From: CAYRWR01 sp964428015
GTDB taxonomy: Bacteria > Spirochaetota > Brevinematia > Brevinematales > CAYRWR01
DNA: 64,000 nt
NCBI GenBank assembly: GCA_964428015.1
Contig: CAYRWR010000004.1
Span: forward strand, 1-64,000
Reading direction: 5' to 3'
Of the stretch, positions 24,219-33,992 are shown piece after piece. The number at the start of each line of letters is the position of its first letter. Positions within the stretch are counted from its first letter, which is position 1. Both the position numbers and the translations under genes were made by a program. A model generated the notes under the pieces. The model was not told the origin of the DNA. It searched no databases and saw only the letters and a list, made by a program, of their open reading frames with translations.

Positions 24219-26054
24219 CTATTTCTTGTCTTTGAGGGCATTATCGATAGCCATGGCGGCACGATGCCCGTCGGCGATACCATGGATGATGTCAGGCCCG
24301 TGCAGGATATCACCCGCCACAAACAGCCAGGGCAGCTCAGTACCACCCAGCTCGTCGGTTACGATACGGCCCCGGATATATTCCAGCTTGTCCTGGTAGG
24401 TATCCAGGTAGCTATAGTCAGGCCGCTGCCCGATAGCTTCTATTACCATCTCGCCTTTGATATCCTTTACATCTTTATCATCCACCTGGGGATTGAATTT
24501 ACCCGCCGCATCAAAGACATTCACACATTTCACCGTGCGCAGTCCTTTGACCTTTCCAGCGCTGTCCAGGAGCAGTTCCTGGGGGCTGCGTGCCGGAATG
24601 ATAGTCAGGCCTTCTTCAGTGCCTTCCACGACTTCTTCCCTGTCGCACAGCATTTCATTTTCTTTTTCCAGACAGGTGACGGTGACATCGACCTTGCCGT
24701 ACTTTTCACGCTGGATGCGGGCCACGGAGCGGGCCACGTCAAAGGCTACATTCCCCCCGCCGATAACCACTATAGATTTTTCGACAGTGACTTTTTTTCC
24801 ATCCATGATGGCGGAGAGTATGTCCATAGCTCGGACGCCCTTCTTCTCCATATTAGGTAAACGGGTGGATGAGCCGTCAGGGAATCCTGTAGCTATAATC
24901 ACCGCGTCCGATTTTTTCTTTATTTCTTCAATCCTGATATCTTTACCTATGGCCTTGCCGGTTTCTATTTTTACACCCAGGCTCTGTATGACCTCGATAT
25001 CTTTATCCAGTTTATCCAGTGGCAGACGGTAATTGGGTATACCGTAGCGCATCATACCGCCGGGTTTGCTCTGGCGTTCATACATGGTGATCTCATAGCC
25101 CAGGAGTGACAGGTAATAGGCTGCCGATAGACCGGCCGGTCCGGTACCGATGATGCTGATCTTTTTCTTTTTACCGACTTTGACCACGGAGTGGCTGAGT
25201 TTCTTAATATCTTCCAGGGGGAGATTGTCCACCGCGTAGCGTTTCAGCCAGCGGATAGCCACAGGGTCGCCCCGGTGTCCGATGGAGCACACCGTCTCAC
25301 ACTTGTGGGTGCAGACACGCCCGCAGACATTGGGCAGAGGGTTATCCAGATAGATCTGGCGGACGGATTCTTCCAGGTCATCAGCCCAGATGGCATGAAT
25401 ATATTCCGGGATCTGCATATGGGCGGGACAGGTGTCTTTACAGACCCCGCACTCCACACAGCGGCTGGCTTCTTTGATAGCCTGCTCTTTGGAGAATCCC
25501 TGCACGATTTCGATAAAGCTGTCCCATCTTTCCTTAGGTCCCAGTTCTCCCATTTCAGAACGTTCCAGGTCCAGCCAGGTCTGGCTGTTATCTGCCTGCC
25601 AGCCCGGATTGTCAGCGTGTTTGTCACCGGGTTTGACCACAAACTGCTTCTGAATGGTGAACATACTTTCATCGCCGAATTTATTGAGAGGGGACTGTAC
25701 GGTATAGATATAGTCCCGGCTCATTTTGAGACTGCCCGTAGTACACATGTCCACACAAAACGCGCAGAAACAGCAGCGTCCATAATCGATGATGGGACGT
25801 TTTCCCAGTTTGCCGGGGCCGGTATTCTCGGCATCCACCATGGTGATAGCTGTCGTGGTACAGATCTCCTGACAGGTACCGCAGCCTATGCATTTGTCCA
25901 TATCATTGATATGCAGTCCGCGGTAGGTTGGTGATGCCCCTACTTTGTCAAAGACATCTATATCTGTTTTAGGATATTGAATGGTGGTAGGTCTCTTAAA
26001 CAGGTTTCTGGCAAAGCTGAAAGGTGAAAAGAAACTCTTTTTTCCTATTCCCAT
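24219..26054 (-). CDS. Iron-sulfur flavoprotein, NfnB/GltD-like, with N-terminal 2[4Fe-4S] ferredoxin domain
   Basis: 611 residues. About 50-110: two ferredoxin-type clusters (CIGCGTCQEIC and CCFCAFCVDMC). About 187-260: Fer4_20-like domain with CVECGVCKDTC and CGRVCTHKCETVC. About 302-360: FAD site IGTGPAGLSAAYYL with GGMMRYGIPNYRLP. About 433-450: NAD(P) site VIGGGNVAFDVARS. C-terminal FAD motif LFVAGD at about 580. GltD/NfnB proteins pass hydride from NAD(P)H through FAD to iron-sulfur clusters. Following the hydrogenase-like subunits, it takes the place of the NuoI/MbxN ferredoxin subunit, so it probably joins the MBX-like complex to the pyridine nucleotide pool. Confidence 0.9.
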   Translation of the reverse strand: MGIGKKSFFSPFSFARNLFKRPTTIQYPKTDIDVFDKVGASPTYRGLHINDMDKCIGCGTCQEICTTTAITMVDAENTGPGKLGKRPIIDYGRCCFCAFCVDMCTTGSLKMSRDYIYTVQSPLNKFGDESMFTIQKQFVVKPGDKHADNPGWQADNSQTWLDLERSEMGELGPKERWDSFIEIVQGFSKEQAIKEASRCVECGVCKDTCPAHMQIPEYIHAIWADDLEESVRQIYLDNPLPNVCGRVCTHKCETVCSIGHRGDPVAIRWLKRYAVDNLPLEDIKKLSHSVVKVGKKKKISIIGTGPAGLSAAYYLSLLGYEITMYERQSKPGGMMRYGIPNYRLPLDKLDKDIEVIQSLGVKIETGKAIGKDIRIEEIKKKSDAVIIATGFPDGSSTRLPNMEKKGVRAMDILSAIMDGKKVTVEKSIVVIGGGNVAFDVARSVARIQREKYGKVDVTVTCLEKENEMLCDREEVVEGTEEGLTIIPARSPQELLLDSAGKVKGLRTVKCVNVFDAAGKFNPQVDDKDVKDIKGEMVIEAIGQRPDYSYLDTYQDKLEYIRGRIVTDELGGTELPWLFVAGDILHGPDIIHGIADGHRAAMAIDNALKDKK

Positions 26055-26077
26055 ATTATTCCTCTTACTGGTATATT

Positions 26078-27238
26078 TTAACGGTCGAAATCAGGAGGAC
26101 AGACTGAGAGGCTGGCCATCCAGATAGCGACATCAGCTATATCCATGCCCTTGAAATGTTCATGGCACAGACCTAATCCTGCAGGCAGAGAGGGTCCCCT
26201 CACCGATACCCGGTAAGGTTTGAGTCCACCGTCAGAGACGATGTAGTAACCGTATTCTCCTTTGGAGGATTCCACCCGGGCGTAGGTATCTCCGGGCGGT
26301 ACTCTGAATTTGAGAGGATTACCCAGGTCGAGCCGAACTTCCCCTTTTTGAGGCATCTTGGCCAGTGCCTGACGGATCAGTCCCAGAGAAAATTCATATT
26401 CCTGGCGTACCTGAATAGCCCGGGCCAGTGCATCTCCGCCCTGAGTAGTAGGTATTCCGCTCAGATCGAGGTAGGGATAAGCCGCGTAGGGATCACTGAG
26501 ACGCACATCGGCCAGATAGCCGGTAGCGCGCAGGTTGGGTCCCACCAGACCCCAGCGGATAGCTTCTTCCGTGGTGAGCTTGCCGATACCGGTGAGACGT
26601 TTGACTATCACCGGGTTTTCAAAGATCAGCTGGTCCCATTCCTTGAGATTACCTTCCAGTTCATCCAGGAGATGGAGGAGTTTGTCCACCCATCCCTCAG
26701 GTATATCACGGCGTACTCCACCGGGAACATTATAGATATGGTAGATACGTGCACCGGTCAGCCACTCAAACATGTCCAGGATATAGTCCCGGTCCTGCAT
26801 CATACGGTACATGCCGCTGTACAGCCCCACCATGGCACCCACCGCGCCCATTCCCATTAGGAAGGACCCGCAGCGGCTCATTTCCAGGGTGATGGTCCTA
26901 ATGTATTTGGCCTTTTCAGGTATTTCCAGACCCATAATACGTTCTATAGCAGTACAGTAGGCGACTTCATTGGGATCCGGATCAACTACGCAGATACGCG
27001 GGATGATGCTCAGGTTCTTGTGCCAGGATTTACGTTCCATCAGCTTTTCAAAACCGCGGTGCAGCAGACCGGCACTGGTCTGAACACTTATGATCTTTGA
27101 CCCCACTACATTGATGACATAGGAAAAATTCCCATGCATACCGGGAAAGTTGGGTCCGAAAAATATTTCATAAGACGCGTACTCATCAGTCTGAGACAGT
27201 TTGGTCAGTTCAAAGAAGTTGCTGTTCATACCGTTCAT
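26078..27238 (-). CDS. Hydrogenase-like large subunit (NuoD/MbxL type), NiFe cysteines partly lost
   Basis: 386 residues of the NuoD/group 4 NiFe-hydrogenase large-subunit family, recognisable from the conserved H-R-G-x-E-K (LLHRGFEKLME), RWGLVGPNLRATG and ESSKGEYGYYIVSDG. In hydrogenases the metal ligands are CxxC near the N-terminus and CxxC near the C-terminus. Here they are CVVD (about residue 82) and CPPD (at the extreme end): the first cysteine of each pair remains and the second is replaced by Asp. A NiFe centre is therefore unlikely. This matches MBX/Ehr-type complexes rather than H2-producing MBH. Start ATG overlaps the NuoC-like stop (ATGA). Confidence 0.9.
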   Translation of the reverse strand: MNGMNSNFFELTKLSQTDEYASYEIFFGPNFPGMHGNFSYVINVVGSKIISVQTSAGLLHRGFEKLMERKSWHKNLSIIPRICVVDPDPNEVAYCTAIERIMGLEIPEKAKYIRTITLEMSRCGSFLMGMGAVGAMVGLYSGMYRMMQDRDYILDMFEWLTGARIYHIYNVPGGVRRDIPEGWVDKLLHLLDELEGNLKEWDQLIFENPVIVKRLTGIGKLTTEEAIRWGLVGPNLRATGYLADVRLSDPYAAYPYLDLSGIPTTQGGDALARAIQVRQEYEFSLGLIRQALAKMPQKGEVRLDLGNPLKFRVPPGDTYARVESSKGEYGYYIVSDGGLKPYRVSVRGPSLPAGLGLCHEHFKGMDIADVAIWMASLSVCPPDFDR

Positions 27239-27738
27239 GCCTTACCTCCTTCTTTGATGGCCCGTTTGGCATCTTTGTAGGAATAGGCTTTCATGGAGTA
27301 GGCTTCGGTATCAAAATCTTTGCGCATAGGGGGGATATCATGCCAGTTATGCAGGAACAGGGGGCGCAGGTCAGGATTTCCGGGGAAATCCACCCCGAAC
27401 ATCTCGTGTAGTTCTCTTTCATAGACCTGAGCATGAGGCCAGAGCTCCATGATGGTAGGCATTACCGGTTTTTTCCGGTCTACCATGACTTTAAAAGTAA
27501 TATGGAGTTTCAGGTTATAGGACCAGAGATTATAGGTCACCTGAAATTTACCGTCTTTTATCCAGTCCACGCAAAGTATATTGACCAGATGATCAAATCC
27601 TTTGCCTTTGGAAATGACCAGATTAGATACAGCTTTATCAGGTGTAGAGATTACTTCTATCTGGTTGTGGTACTTGGCCTGGACAGTCAAGCCAAAGAGA
27701 TCCTGCTCCAGGACTTTCGCCATCTGTTTATTATCCAT
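27235..27738 (-). CDS. NuoC/MbxK-like 30-kDa subunit
   Basis: 167 residues. The NuoC signature is visible as ELHEMFGVDFPGNPDLRPLFL near residues 112-132. The subunit has no cofactor; it binds beside the NuoD- and NuoB-like subunits at the electron-transfer arm. The gene lies between the NuoB-like and NuoD-like genes, overlapping the latter by 4 bases. Confidence 0.92.
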   Translation of the reverse strand: MDNKQMAKVLEQDLFGLTVQAKYHNQIEVISTPDKAVSNLVISKGKGFDHLVNILCVDWIKDGKFQVTYNLWSYNLKLHITFKVMVDRKKPVMPTIMELWPHAQVYERELHEMFGVDFPGNPDLRPLFLHNWHDIPPMRKDFDTEAYSMKAYSYKDAKRAIKEGGKA

Positions 27739-27750
27739 AATTTCCTCTTT

Positions 27751-28299
27751 CTACTTCAGTACGGCTTTTGTACGTCTCAGGACTTCGTCCTGGTTCTTCT
27801 TATAAAATTCACGGTCGAGATTATACTTTTTATAAGCTACAGCTTCACCGTTATCAATCATTTTCATGAGTTTGGTCAGGGCGTCCAGGACAGCCTGGGG
27901 CCGGGGCATACATCCTGCTATACTGATATCTACCGGTATATAGCGGTCCAGGTGATTAATGGTAGCATATGAGTCCCAGTATATACCCCCATTATTGGGG
28001 CATGAGCCGAAGGACACTATATACTTGGGTTCAGGCATCTGCTCATAGGTACGTACGATACGGTCCAGGGTCTTGATACTGACATAACCGGTCACCAGCA
28101 GGATGTCAGCCTGACGGGGTGTCGCCATAGGTCCGATCCCGAAACGCTCCATATCAAAGCGGCTGGTCATGGATGGGGGCAGCTCTACTGCTCCACAGCC
28201 GGTACAATAGTACAGCATCCACATACTCCGGCTTCTGAAAAAGTTAAGCACCCTTTCAAATTTACCGTCTTTCATCTCTTCTACGCTGAATTCTAGCAT
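27751..28299 (-). CDS. NuoB/MbxJ-like [4Fe-4S] small subunit
   Basis: 182 residues. The cluster ligands are present as YCTGCG (about 31-36), GSCPNNGG (about 97-104) and AGCMPRPQAV (about 127-136), the pattern of the N2 or proximal cluster in complex I and group 4 hydrogenases. It would carry electrons to the large subunit's modified active site. Start has AAGGA 8 bases upstream. Length fits MbxJ better than the shorter MbhJ. Confidence 0.93.
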   Translation of the reverse strand: MLEFSVEEMKDGKFERVLNFFRSRSMWMLYYCTGCGAVELPPSMTSRFDMERFGIGPMATPRQADILLVTGYVSIKTLDRIVRTYEQMPEPKYIVSFGSCPNNGGIYWDSYATINHLDRYIPVDISIAGCMPRPQAVLDALTKLMKMIDNGEAVAYKKYNLDREFYKKNQDEVLRRTKAVLK

Positions 28300-28315
28300 A
28301 TTAGACGTCCTTCTA

Positions 28316-29209
28316 TTACAAATACATACTGATCAACAACTGCACCAGTGCCAGACTGCCCGCGCTGATCCACAGGAATTTCACCGCCTGCTCGATCTTA
28401 TAGCGCCCGAACATGTCGCTGACAATAGTAGCACCCACATAAAGTATGAGCTGCTTAATCAGAAATTCAAACACATTATGCCCTCCACCCAGGAACAGAA
28501 GTGTAATGAGAGCAGTCTCCACAAAGACAGCTACAGAATACTGCAGGAAGGCTAAACCTAAAAATTTTCCGCTCAGCTCCACCATGGGGCCCGAAGCGAT
28601 TTCCGAAGGGGCAATCATGGTATCAAAGGGCTTCTTGGCCAGCATAGCCTGGAAGGCAATCAGACTGGCAATAAAACCGATAGGCATGGTCACCATATTC
28701 CAGTTCAAAAATCCGCCGGTCTGCTGGATTTCCTGAAGCTTGACCAGGCTGGTGGTATCAAACCGGGCGATCATGGACAGGACCAGGGTCACAAAGGGTA
28801 CTTCATACCCCACCATCAAAGTCAGGGCCCGTCCTATGCCGATGGTAGCCAGAGGATTACCGCTGGCGGATACTTCCATGGCCATGCCCAGATAACCGAT
28901 AGGCATAAGGTACAGGATCAATACCAGGGGGCCCATGGATTTAAAGGGCTGGAATCCGCCGAAGGGAATGAACATAGCGGCCGCTAACAATCCGGCCAGT
29001 CCCATCCAGGAGCCAAAATCCATGACGTAATTATAGGACACACTATTCCGGCTGAAGCCCTTGATCACGTCTATATATGCCTGCCATACCGGAGGGCCTA
29101 TGCGTCTCTGGATACGGGCGGTGACTATACGGCTGACGCCCATAAAAAACAGTCCAATAATCATAGTTAAAAAGGAATATCCCAGGACTTTTAAAATTGT
29201 AACTATCAT
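28316..29209 (-). CDS. NuoH/MbxM-like membrane subunit
   Basis: 297 residues with about eight transmembrane segments. NuoH features are present: RRIGPPVWQAYIDVIKGF near residue 31-48 and the AxKKPFDTMIAPSEIASGPMVE block near 190-210 with conserved acidic residues. It joins the redox arm to the antiporter-like subunits. I chose ATG at 29209, which overlaps the upstream stop as ATGA, rather than GTG at 29221, which lacks a ribosome site. Confidence 0.92.
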   Translation of the reverse strand: MIVTILKVLGYSFLTMIIGLFFMGVSRIVTARIQRRIGPPVWQAYIDVIKGFSRNSVSYNYVMDFGSWMGLAGLLAAAMFIPFGGFQPFKSMGPLVLILYLMPIGYLGMAMEVSASGNPLATIGIGRALTLMVGYEVPFVTLVLSMIARFDTTSLVKLQEIQQTGGFLNWNMVTMPIGFIASLIAFQAMLAKKPFDTMIAPSEIASGPMVELSGKFLGLAFLQYSVAVFVETALITLLFLGGGHNVFEFLIKQLILYVGATIVSDMFGRYKIEQAVKFLWISAGSLALVQLLISMYL

Positions 29210-31104
29210 AAGATTATCCACCCTAACAGTAGTACCAGAGCGTTAAAGAATACCAGTCCCATGATGCCCCAGCCTGACTTCAAAAAGCTGATCTTTACCC
29301 ATTCGCCCAGGCGTCCGATTTCATAAGCAATCTTCTGGAAAAATCCGTCAAAATCGACTTTCTTCAGGATAGGATTTACCATATCTTCGAAGTAGTCGTA
29401 GAAATTCATACCAAAATGGTACTTCTCCGGGGTCAGTCCCCACTGTTCAGGGATTTCACCGGAGGTATACCGATCCAGAGGATCTGTAATGCGTTTGCGG
29501 GGTTTCCCAATCAGCCACAGCACCAAGACCAGGGCCATAGTCCCCACAAAGACCAGCCCCGCGGTAGTGAAATTAATGGTAGCGGAATATCCCTGAATGG
29601 AACTGAGGTCGGATGTGATGGCTTTGAATCCCATGCTCTGAATAGCCACATTGATATGTGAAAATACCAGTCCCGGTAAAAAGCCTATGGCCATCATTAA
29701 GAGCATCAAAATAGACATCACTCCGGACTGCAAAGGCGGTGCTTCTTTGATCTTATTAAAACGGGGAGACAGCTGTCCCAGATATATGGTGTGCAGGCCC
29801 CGGAACAAATACATAAAGGATGCTGTAGAAGCCACAAACAGGGGTATAGCCAGTATCAGGAACTTTTTATCAAACAGGCTCTGGAAGATCAGCCATTTAC
29901 TGCCAAATCCATTCATAGGGGGGATACCGGCTGCCGCGATGATCCCCAGCAGAAAGGTGAAGAAAGTCAAAGGCATACGGTAGGCAATTCCTCCCAGCTT
30001 ATGCATATCTCTTTCCCCGGTACGAAACTTGACCGATGCCAGAGACAGGAAGATCGACCCCTTGAATATCATATGATTCATGGAATGGAAGATAGCGGCG
30101 GCAACACCCAGATAGGAGTTAGTCGCCAGAGCCACAGTGATGTAGCCTATATTGCCTACTGTGGAGTAGGCCATGAGACGCTTCATATCATCCTGGCCGA
30201 TGGCATACAGAGTACCAATCACCGCCGAGATAGCCCCTATCCAACCCAGGATTACCAGAATCAAAGGATGCCCCGCCAGGGCCGGACCCTGATAGGCCTG
30301 ACCGTAGAGAGGCAGTACGAAGGCTATAATTCCGAATACACCGTATTTGATCATCACTCCCGATAAAAATGCAGAAAAGTCATCGGGGGCTTCAGCATGC
30401 GCCTTGGCCGGCCACATATAAAAGGGCAATACAGCAGATTTACTAAGAAAGGTGACCAGTAACAGAATGGAAATAAGACTGACCAGACCGCCCCGTGTTG
30501 CCCATAGGGTATTCAGACTCTTAATGGTCTGGGATATTTCCAGAGTACCGGTCAGCTTGTAGAGCATTACGATGACCGCCAGCATAGCCGAGGTACCGAT
30601 CAGGGACAGAATAAAATAGTACAAACCGGCTTCGGCAGACTTCTTTTTGCCGTGGGATATGATGAAGTAGGAAGTCCAGCCCATTAATTCCCAGGAGAGG
30701 AGAAACATCACCCAGTTGCCGGCCAGAAAGATTCCGGCATTGGCACCCATGAGAATGGTCCACAAAGGAGCAATATGAGTAGCGTGCTTTTTATCATTGT
30801 AGGAGAAGGAAAAGATTGCGAACAAGAAGGTGATCACCACTGATGCCAGGAAAAAGATCCTGCCTAATTCGGTGAGCTGTATGTGCAGAGAAAGACTTTC
30901 CAGTCCCAGAGCGTTTATCGGAAAACTGATGGTTTCACTATGGGCCTTCATACCAAAGAGCCGGATAGCTGCGAAGACCTGCCAGCCTGCATTGAGCAAG
31001 AATACCAGCCAGGCCAGACGTTTATTGATAAGTGTCAGTATAAAACCCAGTAGCCCTGCCCCCACCGCTATCAGCATAGTCAGGAGTACGATATTCTGCA
31101 TCAT
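29206..31104 (-). CDS. Second antiporter-like subunit (NuoL/MrpA-D family, MbxH' type)
   Basis: 632 residues with about 16 transmembrane segments. Proton_antipo_M features are seen: LLSWELMGWTSYFII (about 124), KSAVLPFYMWPAKAHAEAP (about 222), and DDMKRLMAYSTVGNIGY (about 300). These hold the lysine/glutamate proton path. A long C-terminal extension (about 520-632) has an amphipathic tail. Presence of two MrpD-like subunits (this and 31101-32600) is a hallmark of MBX-type rather than MBH-type complexes. Confidence 0.9.
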   Translation of the reverse strand: MMQNIVLLTMLIAVGAGLLGFILTLINKRLAWLVFLLNAGWQVFAAIRLFGMKAHSETISFPINALGLESLSLHIQLTELGRIFFLASVVITFLFAIFSFSYNDKKHATHIAPLWTILMGANAGIFLAGNWVMFLLSWELMGWTSYFIISHGKKKSAEAGLYYFILSLIGTSAMLAVIVMLYKLTGTLEISQTIKSLNTLWATRGGLVSLISILLLVTFLSKSAVLPFYMWPAKAHAEAPDDFSAFLSGVMIKYGVFGIIAFVLPLYGQAYQGPALAGHPLILVILGWIGAISAVIGTLYAIGQDDMKRLMAYSTVGNIGYITVALATNSYLGVAAAIFHSMNHMIFKGSIFLSLASVKFRTGERDMHKLGGIAYRMPLTFFTFLLGIIAAAGIPPMNGFGSKWLIFQSLFDKKFLILAIPLFVASTASFMYLFRGLHTIYLGQLSPRFNKIKEAPPLQSGVMSILMLLMMAIGFLPGLVFSHINVAIQSMGFKAITSDLSSIQGYSATINFTTAGLVFVGTMALVLVLWLIGKPRKRITDPLDRYTSGEIPEQWGLTPEKYHFGMNFYDYFEDMVNPILKKVDFDGFFQKIAYEIGRLGEWVKISFLKSGWGIMGLVFFNALVLLLGWIIL

Positions 31105-32600
31105 AGAGTCCCTCCTGTGAGGATGGTTTGGATAAAGCGGCTGACATTAAGTAACTCCAGACTCATACCCTGGATAATGGGAGTGATCAGACCGGGTAAT
31201 ATGCCTCCCACCAGTACCATAGTCCCCAGGATAACCCCGGAAATGCTCAGTACCACATTGGGGCGGGCTTTATTTTCAGCAGAACCTTCTTCAAAGAAAC
31301 TATGGGCTACTTTCATCAGGTAGGTACCTTCGATGATAAAGGATATCAGGAGAATGACTAAGGCTGCGATACTCATCACTGCCATACTGGAACTGACTCC
31401 CTCTACCAGACCCAGGAGGAGTCCGAATTTTCCCCAGAATCCCAGGAACAGAGGTATACCCATGAGGCTGAGACCACCCACTATAAACAACACAGTCAAT
31501 AAGGGGTGCAGACGACCCAGACCAGTCATATCCCGATAGTCACGGCTCCCGGCTATTTCCGCAAAATGTCCGCTGATCAGGAGGAGGAGCGGTTTGATAA
31601 AACTGTGCGCGAACAGGATAAAAAGAGCAGCTTCGACCAGAGGTTTGCCGCCTATGCTGACAGCAACACCTACCAGGCCCATTTGCGCGATAGAAGAATA
31701 GGCCAGAAGTTTTTTCAGATTTTTTTCTTTCAGCGCAGATAGCTCTCCAAACAGCACTGAAATAACAGCCAGAATAAATAGTATGGTTTTAATACTGCCG
31801 GCTGCCCCTTCAAATAAACTGGACTGGAAGAGCCCGTTAAATACCTTTAGCAGTATAACGCCGCCAGCCAGACTCCCTACTCCTGCCAGAGTAGCTGTAA
31901 AGGATACCGGAGCGGCATCATATACCGGAGCTACCCAGATACCAAAGGGCAGTACTTCGCTATGCAGAAATACCACACCGACGATAAGGAGTCCGCTCAG
32001 TAGAGCCAGTGCTGTATTCATAGCCGGCTGGCCCATCAGGACCGCGATATTGAGCTGTCCGGTGGCTGAATACACAATCGCCAGTCCTGCCAGCATGAGG
32101 AGAGCCGCCAGGGAAGACATCAGCATATATAAAAAACCGGTCCGGCTGGCTTCCGCTTTTTTGGTAAAACCAATCAGAGCGATAGAAGCTATGGACCCCA
32201 GCTCCATCATGACAAACATATTGAATAAATCCGCCGTCATCACAAGCGCGATTGCTGCAAACAGAAACAGATTGATGAGGAGCTGATAGGAGGCTTTTTT
32301 TTCTTCACGGAAAGTGACTGCCTGAATCACCAGCGACATGGCATAAAATACCACAATGGCACCTAATGAAAGAGGGCTCAGCATCAGATTGATGGCATAA
32401 CGTCCGCTCCAGCCTCCCATACGCAGCACTTCACTTTGGTTGAGAATGCCGGGAAAGAGCATCAGAGCTAATACCAGACCCGCCGCGTATATCCCCAGTG
32501 ACAGATACTTGCCAAAATCCTTGCGGAGCAGTCCCAGAGCGGGAGACAACAGCGGAATCAATAAGGGTAATAATAACAATAAACTCTGTTTTATGATCAT
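31101..32600 (-). CDS. mrpD: Antiporter subunit MrpD-like (MbxH)
   Basis: 499 residues with about 14 transmembrane segments. It has MMELGSIASIALIGFTK (conserved Glu near 130), HSEVLPFGIWVAPVYDAAP near 211-230, and KLLAYSSIAQMGLVGVA near 293-310, all typical of the MrpD/NuoN/NuoM family. It would form the ion-pumping half-channels. Gene overlaps both neighbours by 4 bases (ATGA). Confidence 0.92.
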   Translation of the reverse strand: MIIKQSLLLLLPLLIPLLSPALGLLRKDFGKYLSLGIYAAGLVLALMLFPGILNQSEVLRMGGWSGRYAINLMLSPLSLGAIVVFYAMSLVIQAVTFREEKKASYQLLINLFLFAAIALVMTADLFNMFVMMELGSIASIALIGFTKKAEASRTGFLYMLMSSLAALLMLAGLAIVYSATGQLNIAVLMGQPAMNTALALLSGLLIVGVVFLHSEVLPFGIWVAPVYDAAPVSFTATLAGVGSLAGGVILLKVFNGLFQSSLFEGAAGSIKTILFILAVISVLFGELSALKEKNLKKLLAYSSIAQMGLVGVAVSIGGKPLVEAALFILFAHSFIKPLLLLISGHFAEIAGSRDYRDMTGLGRLHPLLTVLFIVGGLSLMGIPLFLGFWGKFGLLLGLVEGVSSSMAVMSIAALVILLISFIIEGTYLMKVAHSFFEEGSAENKARPNVVLSISGVILGTMVLVGGILPGLITPIIQGMSLELLNVSRFIQTILTGGTL

Positions 32601-32971
32601 TGTTCTGTTTCCTTAAGATTTTCTTTGAGTGGCGCGTAGAATTTCAGGTCTTTGTGAGTTGCGAAGTGCCGTAGGATCAATACCAGAGCCAGAGCGGTTG
32701 TCCCAAAACCAATCACAATGGAAGTCAGTACCAGAGCCTGGGGTAAGGGGTCTACCATGTTCTGAACCTGAGTGTGAGTCGGGGTGATCAGCGCGGCCGT
32801 CCCGTTTTCAACATAACCTACTGCGGTAAGCAGGAGATTTACTCCAGTCTGCAGAATGTTGACCGACAACAGAATCCTGACCATGTTATTTCGGCTGATA
32901 ACCCCGTATATCCCGGTGAGCATAAGAGCCCCTCCGGCCAGGAGAAACAATTGACTGAGAGTTATACTCAT
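32597..32971 (-). CDS. mrpC: Antiporter subunit MrpC-like (NuoK homologue)
   Basis: 124 residues with three transmembrane segments. It has the NuoK/MrpC pattern LTGIYGVISRNNMVRILLSVNILQTGVNL and the DPLPQALVLTSIVIGFGTTA block near residues 73-92. Part of the seven-gene Mrp-like membrane module of this operon. Ribosome site AAAGGAG 6 bases before ATG. Confidence 0.93.
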   Translation of the reverse strand: MSITLSQLFLLAGGALMLTGIYGVISRNNMVRILLSVNILQTGVNLLLTAVGYVENGTAALITPTHTQVQNMVDPLPQALVLTSIVIGFGTTALALVLILRHFATHKDLKFYAPLKENLKETEQ

Positions 32972-32974
32972 GGT

Positions 32975-33745
32975 CTACTCCTTTTCCTTACTGCCGTAAA
33001 TAAAATACCGGCTGATACTGGTGATTTCACTTCCCACTTTGATACCGATCAGGATATTCATGACCAGTACTATGCCGGCAGAAAACACAGCGCCCAGCTG
33101 TCCCTGTGGGAAGACATTAGCCAGGAACTCTCCCCTACCTAATACTCCTGCCAGACCCACACCCAGAATGGAGAGACCAGCCAGACTCTCCAGTACCATC
33201 AGGAGAGGTGAGGAGCCATAATTTTCCAAAACCAGCATCAGCAGGATAAGACCGGAGGCTATCAGAGCCCCACCGGGGAAACCGCCTCCGGGACTGAGAT
33301 GTCCGTAGAGTATCATCACAGCACCTGCCACAATAGCTACCAGACTGATCAGAGGTATGGCAGTACGAGCAATTGAAGATGACGGCTGGTATTTTTTACG
33401 TTTGCGGCTGGTCATAAGCATACCTACACCGGCGGCAGAAGCGAAAAGGACCAGGACTTCACCCAGGGTATCAAACCCCCGGTAATTTGCTACAATAGAT
33501 GAAATGGTATTGGCACTGCCTTCTTCCAGTCCGGTCTGTCCCATGGTATAATTGGTGTGCAGTATAGGATCATTGGCAGATTTGGTGAGATAGGCATAGG
33601 ATACACGGTTTTGGAGGGAAGAGCTTCCGATTTTCAGACCTTCTCCCTTGTGTGTCACTGATAGCCAGACCAGAATACCCAGACCCAGGACCAGGACCAG
33701 AGAAACCCAATTTATCATGCCCTGGGCTCTATTTTTTATCTGCAT
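32975..33745 (-). CDS. mrpB: Antiporter subunit MrpB-like (MbxE/F)
   Basis: 256 residues. About 100-240 is the MnhB/MrpB domain (HLSPGGGFPGGALIASGLIL near 153-172). The N-terminal 100 residues contain two helices and an extracytoplasmic stretch matching MbhE/MbxE-type proteins, so this is probably a natural E-F fusion. Start at 33745 was chosen because GGAG lies 6 bases upstream; the more upstream ATG at 33757 has none. Confidence 0.88.
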   Translation of the reverse strand: MQIKNRAQGMINWVSLVLVLGLGILVWLSVTHKGEGLKIGSSSLQNRVSYAYLTKSANDPILHTNYTMGQTGLEEGSANTISSIVANYRGFDTLGEVLVLFASAAGVGMLMTSRKRKKYQPSSSIARTAIPLISLVAIVAGAVMILYGHLSPGGGFPGGALIASGLILLMLVLENYGSSPLLMVLESLAGLSILGVGLAGVLGRGEFLANVFPQGQLGAVFSAGIVLVMNILIGIKVGSEITSISRYFIYGSKEKE

Positions 33746-33992
33746 CTTTATCTCCATATCCGTTTTCTTCCAGCCGCCGCAGCGCGAAGAAATAAACCGC
33801 GGTAGTGAGAACCGCGCCGATACTGGCCTCGGTAATAGCTACATCATAAGCCTGCATCAGTACAAACAGCAGGGCCGCGATTAGGCTGACTATACCCATG
33901 ATGATAGCGGCTTTTTTCAGAGAGCGGGAAAAAATCACCGCAATACTGCCGCCTATCATCAGCAAAGATACCAGAATTACTATTATCTTCAT
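33729..33992 (-). CDS. DUF4040/MrpB N-terminal-like subunit (MbxD)
   Basis: 87 residues with two to three transmembrane segments and the DUF4040 signature MQAYDVAITEASIGAVLTTA (about 46-65), which carries acidic residues of the ion path. It matches MbhD/MbxD, equivalent to part of MrpA. Overlaps the upstream mrpG stop by 4 bases and the mrpB-like start by 17. Confidence 0.9.
   Translation of the reverse strand: MKIIVILVSLLMIGGSIAVIFSRSLKKAAIIMGIVSLIAALLFVLMQAYDVAITEASIGAVLTTAVYFFALRRLEENGYGDKDADKK

Noticed and set aside
26078..27238. Active NiFe hydrogenase large subunit
   Set aside because: Two of four metal-ligand cysteines are replaced by Asp, and two antiporter-like subunits are present, which fits MBX/Ehr rather than MBH.
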